This document shows, piece by piece, positions 23,508 to 34,137 of a DNA stretch of 64,000 nucleotides. Positions within the stretch are counted from its first letter, which is position 1. Every line of letters begins with the position of its first letter. The stretch is from Callorhinus ursinus (lineage: Eukaryota > Chordata > Mammalia > Carnivora > Otariidae). The stretch is from positions 129,524,486 through 129,588,485 of the forward strand of contig NW_020312785.1 in assembly GCF_003265705.1 (NCBI RefSeq). The letters run 5' to 3'. The translations under genes were made by a program, and so were the position numbers. The notes under the pieces are model-generated. The model made no database searches, was not told the origin of the DNA, and saw nothing but the letters and a program-made list of their open reading frames with translations.

Positions 23508-24124
23508 ATGGAGTCACTTTAAATCACCAGGAACATGAGGTAAATAAGTGCCAGCATGCTTCAAAGTGGGAGCAAGTTGCACATTTCAATGATGGTATAA
23601 AAAAGGAGTGTGCTTCCCTAAGCTTAGAGCAAAAGAAATAATGCAAGACAAAGGACACTGTTAATGCTTAGCCACGAAGCTGATGGAAGGCAGAAATGAA
23701 ATTTTTTCTTAATGGCATATACCATTTAGGAACGAAAGAGATCTCTATCACCTTAAGACTCCCAGAGCATTTGTTTTGATCGATCAGAGAGGATCTAGCC
23801 TTGAAAAGTAGAATTAATAGCAGCTTGAGTCTAAGTTTTTTACAACAGTGCACTACAGAGCGGGAATTGTTCCTTCCTACTTTTCTCTTTTATTTTTGGA
23901 AGGAAAAATAGCTTAACTCCTGGAAGTACTTTTCATATCAGAGACTAGAAGGTTGTTGTTTTTTTTTTTAATATATCAGAAAGTTCTCAGCATTTGAAGG
24001 AAGCTCTTCTATTTGTTTTAAAACAGGTGCAAAAGAATTCAGTTACAGGTTTAAATGATTTAGTTAATTTTCATTAACAAGTCCTTGATGTTCATCCACA
24101 AAAATAAATAAATAAATGTGTAGG
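23508..24124. other. Unassigned sequence
   Basis: No gene or confident repeat. A short (AAAT)n run lies near 24101-24117, at the start of the next L1 fragment. Confidence 0.4.
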
Positions 24125-24450
24125 TGTGCAAGGTTTTTTTTTAAATGCTTTCCTGAGATGTAACTCCTAAACATACAATTTACCCATATAAAGTGTACAC
24201 TTCGATAGATTATAGGATATTCACATATACATGCAATTATCATCACAGCCAATTCCAGAACATTTTCATCACCCCAAAAAGAAACATCTTTTCCTTTCTC
24301 TGTCACTTCTCTGTCTCCCCATTTCTCCCTGCTCCAGTCAACCACTAATCTACCGTCTGTCTCTATGGATTTGCCCATTCTGGACATTTCACATCAACAG
24401 AATCATACAAAATGTGGTCTTTCTCGAGATTGGCAAGTTTTTGTTTAAAT
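24125..24450 (-). mobile_element. L1M 3' UTR, antisense
   Basis: Reverse L1M tail: 'caatttacccatataaagtg', 'ccaattccagaacattttca', 'ctccagtcaaccactaatct', 'tgtctctatggatttgccca', 'catcaacagaatcatacaaa'. This is the widely conserved antisense order of old L1 3' UTRs. Confidence 0.88.
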
Positions 24451-24924
24451 AATAATTTTGTTCAAAAAAGGAAAATATGGTGTACAGGGGAGAAAATGAA
24501 GAAGCAGTTTTTCTGGGCACTCTGTGGGTGTACACACTAGTCAGGCAGGCCTTGCCAGATGTAGCACCTAAGACTCAACAGCTGTGAGGTGATGGCAAGA
24601 TTACACACATGACTCTTTCACCAATTTGCTCATAGGTCAGGCCTCCAGGCTGGGCTTTGGATGTCAAGAATAACATGTAAGTTGGTCTTTAGGAAATAGT
24701 GCAGTTTCTATGCTGGAAAGCAATGTTTATCTATAAAGCTTCTACTTATATTAGTCATTCTATTCATTTATTCCTCTTATAGATTTCTCTTATGTCTTTA
24801 TCAACTCCAGGTAGACATGGCTAGAGAAAAGACACAATCAAATTGACTGTCTCAGCATAGACACGTGACCACAAGCCTCACGTGAGCGCTTAACGTTCTC
24901 CAACACACACTCTATTCCCTGGAT
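24451..24924. other. Unassigned sequence
   Basis: I recognise no element or exon in this stretch between the antisense L1M tail and the long L2 relic. Confidence 0.4.
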
Positions 24925-25138
24925 TGTTCACTTTCCCACTCTCCTAGACAACTATTTCAAACCTTTCCTGTTCCATCAAATCTCCAACAACTTCTCCCTA
25001 ATCCTCCCTCTTAGCTAATGTCCTTTCTTCCTATGTCCCTGAGAAAACAGAAGCAACCAGAGAGAATTTCCCATGCTCCCAGGGCCATATCTACTTCCTG
25101 ACCATCATCTGCACCTATGTATTCGGTTACTACAGACT

Positions 25139-25322
25139 AGTGGTTCTCAGACTTCTCTGTGCATCAGAATCACAAGGAGAACTTGTTAAAAAAGATTAGT
25201 TGGCCTCAACCCCAAAGTTTCTGAATCAGGATGTCTGGGGAAAGGCCCAAGGATTTGCATTTCTAGTAATTCTCAAGTGATGCTGATGCTATGGGCCTGG
25301 GACCATATTTTGGGTACCATGG
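25139..25322 (+). mobile_element. MER5A-type DNA transposon within L2
   Basis: 'agtggttctcagacttctct', 'catcagaatcacaaggagaa', 'tttctgaatcaggatgtctg', 'tctcaagtgatgctgatgct'. A near-complete element of about 184 bp sitting between L2 blocks, so it inserted into the older L2. Confidence 0.86.
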
Positions 25323-25680
25323 CAGTAGATGCTGTGCTATCATCCTAACTAGGGTCAACCTCTCTGCTCGTGCATTCCATCTCTAGCCCTTCTGCTCAGG
25401 AACATTGCTCTATCAATTCTCCCTTTTCCTTCCTGCCTCATCACTTGTCCCTTCCTTTTTGGGTCAACCCATTGACTAATAAACTTGTTGTTATTTCTTG
25501 GATCTTAAAAAATACATTTCTCTGGACTCTGCTTTACTCTTTAACTTCCCGTCCATTTCTCTGCTCCTTTTTGCAACAAAGAGCTGTCCATACTCTCTGA
25601 TTTCAATTATTCTCTGCCATTTTCTCTAATCAGCCTTGGCCCCTATCACTCCCACAAAATTGTCCTAGTCAATGTAACCC

Positions 25681-26034
25681 TTGATACCCCAAATCACTAA
25701 ATCCTCTAGTCAATTTGCAAGTCTCAGGTTATTTGATCTATCAGCAGCATTTGACACAGCTGTTTACTACCTCCTCTTTGAGAAACACTTTCTTCTATGG
25801 CTCTCTGGGATAAGACACTTCCCTGATTTTTCCTTCCACTCTTTTCTGGTGCTTTTTCCTCTACCCATTGAGACGCTCCCAGAACTTATTCCTTGGACAT
25901 CTTCTTTATTTGTACTCACTCCCTTGGTAATCTTGTTCTGTCTCATGACTTTAAATACCATCCATATGCTCATAGTCCTCAAATGTCTATTTATAGCCCA
26001 GACCTCTCTTTGCATATCTAATTGTGTACACTAA
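25681..26034 (+). pseudogene. L2 ORF2 reverse-transcriptase fragment (decayed)
   Basis: A 117-codon open frame that includes 'LFDLSAAFDTAVYYLLFEKH', which fits the CR1/L2 reverse-transcriptase motif of the type 'DLSAAFDTVDHxLLLxxL'. The rest of the frame is degraded, and the catalytic box is not recognisable. It is the coding relic of the surrounding L2, not a host gene. Confidence 0.75.
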
Positions 26035-26885
26035 TGGACATCTTAAACTTGACAGGTCTGAAACTAGATCATATACCTTTCCTATGCCCCCCCAAAGTTA
26101 CCTCAAACAAACTTGTTTGTTGCACCCTTTGTCTTTCTCATCACCATAAATGATGATTCTAAAAGACTCAGAATCAAAATATTCTTCTCACCTCCATTGT
26201 TACTATCATCATCTCCACCTGGATCCTTATAGTAGCCTGGTCTTCCTGCTTTTATTTATTCCTGTCCCCAACATTTAATTCTCAAAAAGCAGCCGGAGGT
26301 GATCTTTTTAAAACATAAATTATGTCACATGACTCCACTGGTTGAATTAAACGTCAGTTCATTTTGCCCTTCTGCAGAAACCCTGCAGTGGTCTCCTATC
26401 ACACTCTGGATAACCAAAGTCCCCCATGACCCCAATTTCATCAGCCGCTCTTCCTCACTTCCTCCACTCCAGGCTAACCAACCTCCTTGCTGTTTCCCAG
26501 ATGTACAGCCTCGCTCCTCCCTCAGGGTCTTTGAACAAGCCCCTGCTGGAAAGCTGCTCCCCCAAATAGTATATTCTTAAAGATCCTACTCTCCCTCTTT
26601 TATCAAGTCTTTGCTCAAATGTTACCTTTTCAATATTTTACTTAACCACCTATTTGAAGTTATATCCCCCACTCCGCTTTTCTTCTTTCTCTCCATAGAG
26701 AGCTTTTCACCTTTTCATATACTACCTGATTTACTTCTTTATATCACTTATTACCTATTTCTCCCCCACTGGATTGTAAATACCATGAGGATAGGATTTC
26801 CCCCCTATTTTGTTCATCGTTTTATCTCCAGTGCCTTCAACAGTGCTGGGCACATAGCAGTGTTTTGACATATTTATTTGTAGAA

Positions 26886-27189
26886 TTTATTTTCTTGCAA
26901 ATCTATTTTTAGCCAATTTTGATGGTGAGTTAAAACTGAACATGTTTTCTAGAGTATCTGGGCCCAGACCTGAAAGGCAATGGTAATTAATTAGTATAAT
27001 ATAGAGGGGCAAAGCATTCCATTTTTAGTTTCAAACATAATAGAAAATGATATTACTCTTCACTTTTTTTATGACTTCCAGCCATTTATATACAACAACA
27101 TTAAGAAATTTTGCTGTTTTTGGCTTCCTGCCAATCTCAAGTTGGTTCCTGGACTGCTTCCAATTTTCCTTTCTCTCTTCCTGTTCTTT
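26886..27189. other. Unassigned AT-rich sequence
   Basis: About 300 bases with nothing recognisable. Confidence 0.4.
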
Positions 27190-27415
27190 TTCACTCAGCA
27201 GCTGCCATATATTGAGCGCGTACGCCAGACTCTTTGTATACATTATCTTATTTAATCCTTACAAAACCCCTGCAAATTCGGGAGCATTATCTCTGTTTAT
27301 CAAGTGAGGGGACAGATGTGCAAAGAGGTAAGGTGGCTTCCTCAAAATCACACAGCTAATAAGAGGTTGAAAGGAAACTTGTCAGGCCCAAAATAGATGC
27401 TTTACTACCTATATT
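27190..27415 (-). mobile_element. MIR, antisense
   Basis: 'catatattgagcgcgtacgc', 'cattatcttatttaatcctt', 'ggtggcttcctcaaaatcac' and 'acagctaataagaggttgaa' follow the reverse MIR order over most of its length. Confidence 0.85.
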
Positions 27416-27499
27416 ATGATACCATCAATGTGCATAATGTAACAAATATATCCAATTTCCTAGCATTTAAATTTTGGCATCTTACTTCCCAGTTATTTT

Positions 27500-27660
27500 G
27501 GAAGATGACCCTGAGGATAACTTCATGATACACTGGATAGTAGATTTCATGAGGATTGGGGTAACAGTTAGATCTTTTTGCTGGTATTTCCTCCATACAA
27601 GCACCAGGGCAGAGTGGCTACTCAATAAATATTTACAGAGTAATTTTCTGTTGAATTAGA
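27500..27660 (+). mobile_element. L2 3' end fragment
   Basis: 'atttcatgaggattggggta' then 'accagggcagagtggctact' and 'caataaatatttacagagta' follow the terminal L2 pattern. Diverged, tail only. Confidence 0.65.
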
Positions 27661-27944
27661 TGTAGATAATTACATTAATACATAGTTAATTACATTTAGA
27701 ACATAACTATTATTATTATTATTAATTACATTAGAACATATCTATTATTCATAAGTTAAGGATCACCTCTAGAAGCTTTAAAGAAGTAACTCTGTTGCAA
27801 AATGATGTCTTAGTTCTTAGGATTTTGGAGCCACCAATCCCGGGAAGGAGGAAGAAATGATGTTTTTGTCTCACCTTGGCATTGGCCAAGCATAATTATT
27901 AGATTCCTGGGTCTTCCTAAAATCATTTCATACTTGGAAGGACT
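27661..27944. repeat. AT-rich stretch with a local duplication around (ATT)n
   Basis: 'ttaattacatttagaacata' near 27686 is repeated as 'ttaattacattagaacatat' near 27722, with an ATT-type simple run between. The remaining sequence to 27944 is unassigned. Confidence 0.7.
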
Positions 27945-28055
27945 CTCAACCTGAGGAAACTAAGACCTAGAGAAGACAAATAAATCTCTAAATGACACAC
28001 AATAATTAGGGTCAGAGTTGAGTCAAGAATTCTGGCCATTTTGGTGCTTAAAAAA
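27945..28055 (-). mobile_element. MIR fragment, antisense
   Basis: 'ctgaggaaactaagacctag', then 'taattagggtcagagttgag' fit the reverse MIR core. Short and diverged. Confidence 0.6.
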
Positions 28056-28204
28056 ACCCCTATATTCCATCTTTTCATTTTTCTCCCCTGAAAAGTCACA
28101 GACAAACTTGGATGTGGAGAGAATCAGCTTTATTTAGAAGTTTAGGAAAGCTTTCTTTATATGTCTCAAATTATCACCTTGTTTTCTCAGTGGACAATGC
28201 TTAA

Positions 28205-28305
28205 GCTAAATGAGAAAATACATGAAAATCCCTTAGCACATTGGTTGGTATTGAGAAAACACTCATGAACTTAGAGACCACTATTATTACAAACAAGGTG
28301 ATCTC
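28205..28305 (+). mobile_element. MIR 3' fragment
   Basis: 'tgagaaaatacatgaaaatc', 'ccttagcacattggttggta' and 'ctattattac' follow the forward MIR tail. Short and diverged. Confidence 0.5.
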
Positions 28306-29279
28306 ACATTTTAGGTCATTCCTGTTTCAGGCAGATTAAACACTTAATCAGCTACCTGAAAATCAGTAAGTCTCAAATATTTGACAGTTGAAGAACTCCC
28401 CCCCAAAACAATAAGTCCTGTGGTTACAAAAAGTGAAACTAGTCTTTGCGCCTCTAGTAGCACTATCCTACAAGTCCACAAGAGGGCAGTCGCCCTCCCA
28501 GTAGAATGGCACCAGAGCTGTAGGTGGGAGGAAGGGAATTATGGGTGCTGAGGTAAGCTAATAATAACATTAATCAGAGTCATTATTTTATTATTATTAT
28601 TATTTTTAGAGCCACTATTAAGATACTTCTAAGTAATGAGAAGTATGATGAAGAAAATAAAACAGAGTAATGGAACAGAGAATGACTTGAAGGGAAAGTT
28701 AATGAGAACATTAGATGAGCAGAGAATGAACCCTTGAAGGAGAAAGGGTCAGCCATGAGTAGTCTGGGCCAAGAGTGTTACATTTGAAGGAATAGCAAGA
28801 GCCAAGTTGGAGAAGATCTTGGCCTGCTTGAGAGACAGATAGAAGGTCAGTGTCATTGGAACATAAAGAAGGAGACAAAGAGGGAGGAGTGGAGGGAGCA
28901 TCAGATCATACAAGTCACACAATTGGAGTTAGATCCCAGGTCTTTTTGATCCCAGAGTTTGTGTGCTGAATCACTATGCTACTCTGAACTCTGTGGAAAA
29001 AGCCAGAGGGCATTGATCAAGGCAGTAAAGTGGTACTTTTTGAAAACAATGCAAAGAGTTTAGAAAATGCCCTAGTGGCTTTCATTAAATAATTCATCAG
29101 AATTCACATGATTTTAGACCTTGACTTTATGAGGAAAAAGCACTATGATACATCCAACTAAATTTATTAAAAATTTTATGTCCCAAGAGTTAATCTGGTA
29201 CAGGATGTCTCTTTATCTCTCTATAGCACTGTATAATAATAACCAAGGTTTATAATGATTAGTACTAACATGTTTTAAA
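28306..29279. other. Unassigned, with an ancient repeat and MIR piece
   Basis: 28640-28880 resembles the purine-rich ancient repeat of 19-20.7 kb ('gaacccttgaaggagaaagg', 'gaaggaatagcaagagccaa'). 28905-28995 looks like a reverse MIR tail ('ttagatcccaggtctttttg', 'gctgaatcactatgctactc'). An (ATT)n run lies at 28589-28605. The rest is unassigned. Confidence 0.45.
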
Positions 29280-29665
29280 GGAAATACACCCAAAGGTTTA
29301 TGTAGAAAGATGTTCACCCCAGCATTAATGTTAACAAAAATTATAAATAGCATAAATATGCAACAATAGGAGACTATTTGAATATATCAGCATGCTTCCA
29401 CATGATTAATTTTTTTTCAAAGAATATTTAAGGCTATGTTAAGTGCTCATAGTGTACTGTTAGAAGCAAAACAAGCCACCAAATAAAAGCCATATATGAA
29501 GTATGAATCCAATTTTTAAAACTATACACAGATACATAAAATACTAAAAGAAAACACACCAGAATGATATGAGAATGTCTATGTATTTTTATAATACTTT
29601 TCTATATTCATTTCTTAAAGAATGTATCCTTTTGTAATCATAAAATCAATAATGAAATTAAATAT
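29280..29665 (+). mobile_element. L1M 3' end
   Basis: 'cacccaaaggtttatgtaga', 'catgattaatttttttt', 'ccatatatgaagtatgaatc', then the tail near 'ctttctatattcatttctta'. This is the order of an old L1 3' UTR, with the distal part diverged. Confidence 0.75.
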
Positions 29666-29739
29666 TTTACATGGAAGTTTTAATCTTCATTTAAATTTTT
29701 CAAAATCTGTGTAGTGCTATTTTTTGTGTAGACGTGGAT

Positions 29740-31600
29740 GTGGTTTTTAAGATGACAGAGAGAAAATATCATTATATAAAGTTGGATCATGGAGTCTCTC
29801 TCCTTAAATACTTACAAATGAACAAAATTATATATTAAAACAAACCCAAACAAAATATTGCCAGCGACCACAAAGCAAAGAAAGGTGTATAACTTCATAT
29901 CCTCATCTTAAAAAGTACTGGTCACAGGATTAGGAGTAGCTGGCCTGAAACACTGTAACTCTACTTCTCTCCTCTGTGACAGTACAGAGGAAGGAAGGTG
30001 AATGAAATGAATCCAGAAAAACTCTAATGATATCTTTAGACTCAGAAAGTAGTGATCTGAGGGAAGTGAAGAGGTAGCCCTGGGAAAAGTCAAGAAAAAC
30101 ACCTTAGAAAATAGTAGCTCAGTGTATGATCATGGGATGTTGGCAGAGGCAGGGCTCTGATCCAGATTGGAAAAAGAGCTACAGTGCACAACCATGGAGT
30201 CCATTGCATTTGGTGGAGGAGACCCAGGTTTGGGACATCTAATGGGATTTAGAAGAGGGAACTAAGCCCAGGTTCCAAGGAAAGGCAACCTGCCATGCTG
30301 GTGCTTCCTTATTTGAATTTTCTTGCTTCAAAAAAGAGGTTAGCGAAAAAGAGGGTGGAGGGGCACCTCCGTGGCTCAGTTGGTTAAGCATCTGTCTTTG
30401 GCTCAGGTCATGATCTCAGGGTCCTAGGACTGAGTCCCGCATCAGGCTCCCTGCTCAGTGGGGATTCTACTTCTCCCTCTCCCTCTACCCCTCCCCCTTG
30501 CTCATGCACTCTCTCTCTCAAATAAATAAATAAACAAATAAAAAGAGGTTGGAATCCAACGGTCATTCCACAAACTGTACTCAGAAAGGAAGACAAAGGA
30601 TTTTGAGATGATATGGGGAAAATGTCGAGAAAAATTCACCTACACTCTACTAGAGTAAAAAAGAAAGTGGCATGAACAAGCATGAACAAGAATGTGCCCT
30701 CTTATAGAAGGATGGAGGGAGACAGAGAGATAGAGATAGAGAAAGGGAGAGAGAACAATTTAGTGTATGAGGAAGCTATAGCCCATGACAAATAAGAAAA
30801 TTTTCTTTAAGTACTCAATTTATAAGAGATTAAACAAGATATTAAAACAAATTTATGACAGACTAGAGTAATTAAAAGGGAGATGAATAGCTAAGAAAAA
30901 CTGAGAACCAAAATGGCGCCATGATAGAAATAAAAATATTGAAACAAAAGGGTATAAAACTAAAATAATGACAAGTAGAAAGACCTCATAAAATAGTCAG
31001 TGGAGAGGGAAGAGACAGTTTATAGCAGTTAGATAAGTGGATAGAGGCAGAGAACAAAGACAATAGAACATAGGGATAATTGGTGCTTCTAGAGAAGAGA
31101 AATGTAACAGAAAAGGAATGGAATATTGGAAACTTTTCCTGAAATGAAAGAAGACTTCAAACTGCAGATCAGAGGGACATGCAATGTTCCAGGAAAAAAA
31201 ACTGATAAAGAATGATGGACCACTAGCCATATCTTAGTTAAGTCATGAACTTGAAGGTTAAGAAAATAATTTTTTAGTCAACTAAGAAGAACAAGAAAGT
31301 TCCTAGAAAGGCAATAATTTTGGCTAGCCTAAGATTTCTCCACAGTGATATTCAAACTTAGAGACAACGAGGCAATTATTTACAAAGTACTGAGGAAGAT
31401 TAGTGGACTCAGCCAACATCAGTGAGATGCAAAGGACGTGCATTCTGAAAGATGTGGGGGGACTCAGGAAATTAAATCACCCCACAGTGATTCTAGAAAA
31501 ACAAAACCAAAAATACACTTGATGATGTATTCAGCCAAGAATGAGAATAGCATAGAGAAGCCCAGGAAAAAGGGCTGTCAGTGAGCACCCCACTTTACAT
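29740..31600 (+). mobile_element. HAL1 / old L1-like body, SINE-interrupted
   Basis: AG-rich sequence with L1M/HAL1 landmarks: 'attgccagcgaccacaaagc', 'ccaggattaggag'-type 5' portion, and further on 'cctgaaatgaaagaagactt', 'gttccaggaaaaaaaactga', 'ttcagccaagaatgagaata'. It is strongly degraded and split by the SINE at 30361-30539. A GA-rich simple stretch is present at 30715-30755. Assignment to HAL1 rather than another old L1 is tentative. Confidence 0.6.
30361..30539 (+). mobile_element. can-SINE, sense
   Basis: 'gggcacctccgtggctcagt', 'ggtcatgatctcagggtcct', 'ctctctctcaaataaataaa'. The target is 'aaaaagagggtgga' before (30346-30359) and 'aaaaagaggttgga' after (30540-30553), one mismatch. 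Confidence 0.95.
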
Positions 31601-31604
31601 GCAG

Positions 31605-31658
31605 AGTATGACTGGACAATTTGCAAAGGCAGATCTTTGCAAATTGTCCAGTCATACT
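31605..31658. repeat. Perfect inverted repeat, 24-bp arms, 6-base loop
   Basis: Arms 31605-31628 and 31635-31658 are exact reverse complements, separated by 'gcagat'. The left arm starts 'agtatgactggacaatttgc'. I know of no transposon family that ends like this, and it is not flanked by an obvious target duplication. A replication template-switch is the simplest origin. Confidence 0.95.
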
Positions 31659-32459
31659 TCCTTGTTTGTCTTTTTCTGAATTATCTTCTCCCCAATTAAT
31701 TTGTCTTTCTTTCTTGCCAACATCAAACGTATTTGAACGTTGAAGAATTAAACAATGCTATTTAACTTCTTAGAAATGGGTGGTATTTACTCAGATTGGG
31801 AAGTGGAAAAGAAATATTTTAAAAAAATGTGATCATATAGATCAGCATTTTATATTTTGGAAACATAGAAGGTAACAGATGGTTCTGTTGAAGATGGCAA
31901 AAATTTTAAAACTGCAACTAAGGCTGTCTTAATCTTTTTTTTTTTTAATAATTTCTCTTGCTTCAATCTCTGAAAAGCAAACAGGCCATTAAAAGCATGC
32001 ATGACATGCCAGACACTTAACCACATTTATTACTAAATGGAGTAAAATTTTATTAAACTTTAAACACATTTTAACGAGCTACAGGCATAGTTTGCTCTGC
32101 AACACTACAATGAATTACTCATTGTCTGACTCACGTTAAAAACAAAATACAAGTGTCAGGTCAGAGAGGAAATCCCATCTAATTATCAAAATAACAAAAA
32201 TGTAAAGGGATCCATGTTGCCATTTAATCAAGTGAATCTGCAGTCTTGGGTGCTAACATTATGAGCATCTATCTATAATGCCATTACTCAAGCTGGCTAG
32301 AAATTAGATACTTCCCAGCCCTTCCAGGTGGGGCTTAATAGAAACATTGCTAGCATCCATGCAATTCTTGCAAGGGTCTGCAAAGGAACTGAAGTAGCAG
32401 CTAATGATGGGTCAATTACTCAGGACATGGAGACTTAAGTCAGATGGTGTTCTGAAAAT
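31659..32459. other. Unassigned AT-rich sequence
   Basis: No element or exon is recognised. A T-run lies at 31938-31949. Confidence 0.4.
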
Positions 32460-32625
32460 TGCACTGGACTTGGAGTTGGCAGACTTGAATTCTAGCCTCT
32501 GCCTTTATCCCCAGTCAGTCAGGGGCTCTTTTTCCCTTTGGCCTTTTGATCCCCTTTGTAAAATGTAGAAGCTCGACTAGGTTATTTCTAAATTTCTTTC
32601 CTTCTTTAACATCCTTTGGTTCTTA
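32460..32625 (+). mobile_element. MIR-type SINE fragment
   Basis: 'actggacttggagttggcag', 'gacttgaattctagcctctg', 'ctttgtaaaatgtagaagct', 'ttctaaatttctttccttct'. The order fits the MIR3-like variant. Confidence 0.7.
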
Positions 32626-33744
32626 AAAGCATGAGTTCATCTAATCTTGCACAAAAATGTTTAGAATAAAATATGGGGAGTAACATAGCCCGTAGCTGGT
32701 CCAGATGGAGGGGGTCCTTGGGAGAAGGAAGAGAACACACAGTGAACTCCTTAGCTGGCAGACATTTGTCCATACCCAACAGGGGAATACACGTGTATGG
32801 AGCTGAAGCACTGCCTTTTATTTTCCTTCTCCGCTGGGTGCCAGTGTTCCAGCTCAACCAACGGTCATACACCAGAACCTTCTGGAATCAATGTAAAGTA
32901 CAAGACAGGCTATCTATATCATTGTCATGTACAGTTAAAAGGCTGTCAAGTCTGGTTCTGGAGCAAAATGGTGAAAGGCATAGATCGGAGCAAACTTCTT
33001 GCTGGGTTATAATCTTTGTGTTAGATTCCCCTCTTACTGCCAGAATGAGAGTTCACCTCTGAGAGATACCCAAGAAGATATGCTTCCACTAAGCCAATGC
33101 TCAAGTAGGCATGATTCTAGGGAGGCCCAGAATAGCAAGGTTGGAGCTGTGCTCAGCAGGGACATAAAGGGTCACCAACAAAAGGAAAGGTGATCACAAC
33201 AGATAAGTCTGAAACACAAATACAATGCAAATGGTCAAGGAACACATACTAAGGAGGATCTATAGCACCCAGACTAAATCAGCAGGAGACAAAAGGGGGG
33301 GAGGGGAAAGTGGAACCACAGGGGAGAAGGCACTATGATACTGTGCACTCCAGAAGTTCTGACCCTACACAACCCATACGAATTCTGAAGAAGCCAGAGG
33401 ATTCTGTTGGCTGACCCCCTAAGTCAAAAGAGAAAATGGGAGTTATTTTTAAGTTGGATGTGGCAGAGTTAGGGTTTAGAGGAAGGCATGACATAAAACC
33501 TGTTTGCTTTTTATTAGCTAAAGTGAGCCATGAGCAGATATTATGGTGAAAGCTACCTTTCAAAATGTTATGAAAACAAACGGGGGAGTCCAGATACAGA
33601 TGTAGCACAGGGCCCTGGGCACCTTTTATTCTCCAACTAGTGGCACTGGAGAGAGCTGACCTGCACTTAAAATCTTCGTGGGTCCCAGCATAGCAGGAGG
33701 CACATCTCATGGTCCAGACTCCTGAGACAAATTTGTTAGTCATT
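32626..33744. other. Unassigned sequence with two overlapping chance frames
   Basis: Frames of 129 codons (plus, 32673-33062) and 136 codons (minus, 33333-33743) contain no domain I recognise. A G-rich patch lies at 33294-33306. Parts may be an old LTR, but I cannot match a family. Confidence 0.35.
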
Positions 33745-33900
33745 TTTCTTCAAAAGTAATAGTTTTGTAAGATGACAGATGGTAGCTACACTCCTGGTGA
33801 GCATAGCATAGTACAGAGAAGTTACATCACGATGTTGTACACTTGAAACTAAAGTAACTTTGTATGTCAACTATATTAAATAAACACATTCAAATAAATA
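33745..33900 (+). mobile_element. L1MA-type 3' UTR tail
   Basis: 'acagatggtagctacactcc', 'gatgttgtacacttgaaact', 'tgtcaactatattaaataaa' form the characteristic L1MA terminal pattern. It is followed by an A-rich and GAA-rich simple run. Confidence 0.85.
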
Positions 33901-33914
33901 AGTAGTTTAAAGGT

Positions 33915-33951
33915 AAAAAAAAAAAAAAAGAAGAAGAAGAAGAAAAAAAAG
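33915..33951. repeat. A-run and (GAA)n
   Basis: A-run followed by GAA repeats, probably grown from the poly(A) tail of the preceding L1 fragment. Confidence 0.9.
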
Positions 33952-33958
33952 AAGTCCA

Positions 33959-34122
33959 GGGGCACCTGGGTGGCTCTGAATCCTGGTTTCGGCTCAGGTC
34001 CTGGTCTCGCAGACATGGGATCGAGCCCCATGTTGGGCTCTGCATTCAATGTGGAGTCGGCTTCAGAATCTTTCTCCCTGCCCCTCCCCGCTTGTGCCTT
34101 CTCTCCAATAAATAAAATCTTG
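33959..34122 (+). mobile_element. can-SINE, sense, internally shortened head
   Basis: 'gggcacctgggtggctctga', 'gacatgggatcgagcccca', 'ctccaataaataaaatcttg'. Compared with full copies it lacks the 'cagttggttaagcgtctg' segment of the head. The target 'aaaaaaagaagtcca' is repeated exactly (33944-33958 and 34123-34137). Confidence 0.94.
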
Positions 34123-34137
34123 AAAAAAAGAAGTCCA

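Larger units (their letters stand above)
24925..26885 (+). mobile_element. Long L2 LINE relic (ORF2 and 3' UTR)
   Basis: An unusually extended L2 copy of about 1.8 kb net. It opens with pyrimidine-rich ORF2 sequence ('cactttcccactctcctaga'), is interrupted by a MER5A, and continues through the reverse-transcriptase region to the 3' UTR ('cttaaagatcctactctccc', 'ggattgtaaataccatgagg', 'cagtgctgggcacatagcag'). The order of blocks is collinear with the L2 consensus as I know it. The element is dead, with many stops. Confidence 0.82.

Noticed and set aside
31605..31658. MADE1/mariner-type mini-element
   Set aside because: The ends do not match mariner termini, there is no TA duplication, and the element would be too short.
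33333..33743. 136-codon minus-strand frame
   Set aside because: No recognisable protein, start context or splice signals. It may be relic repeat DNA.
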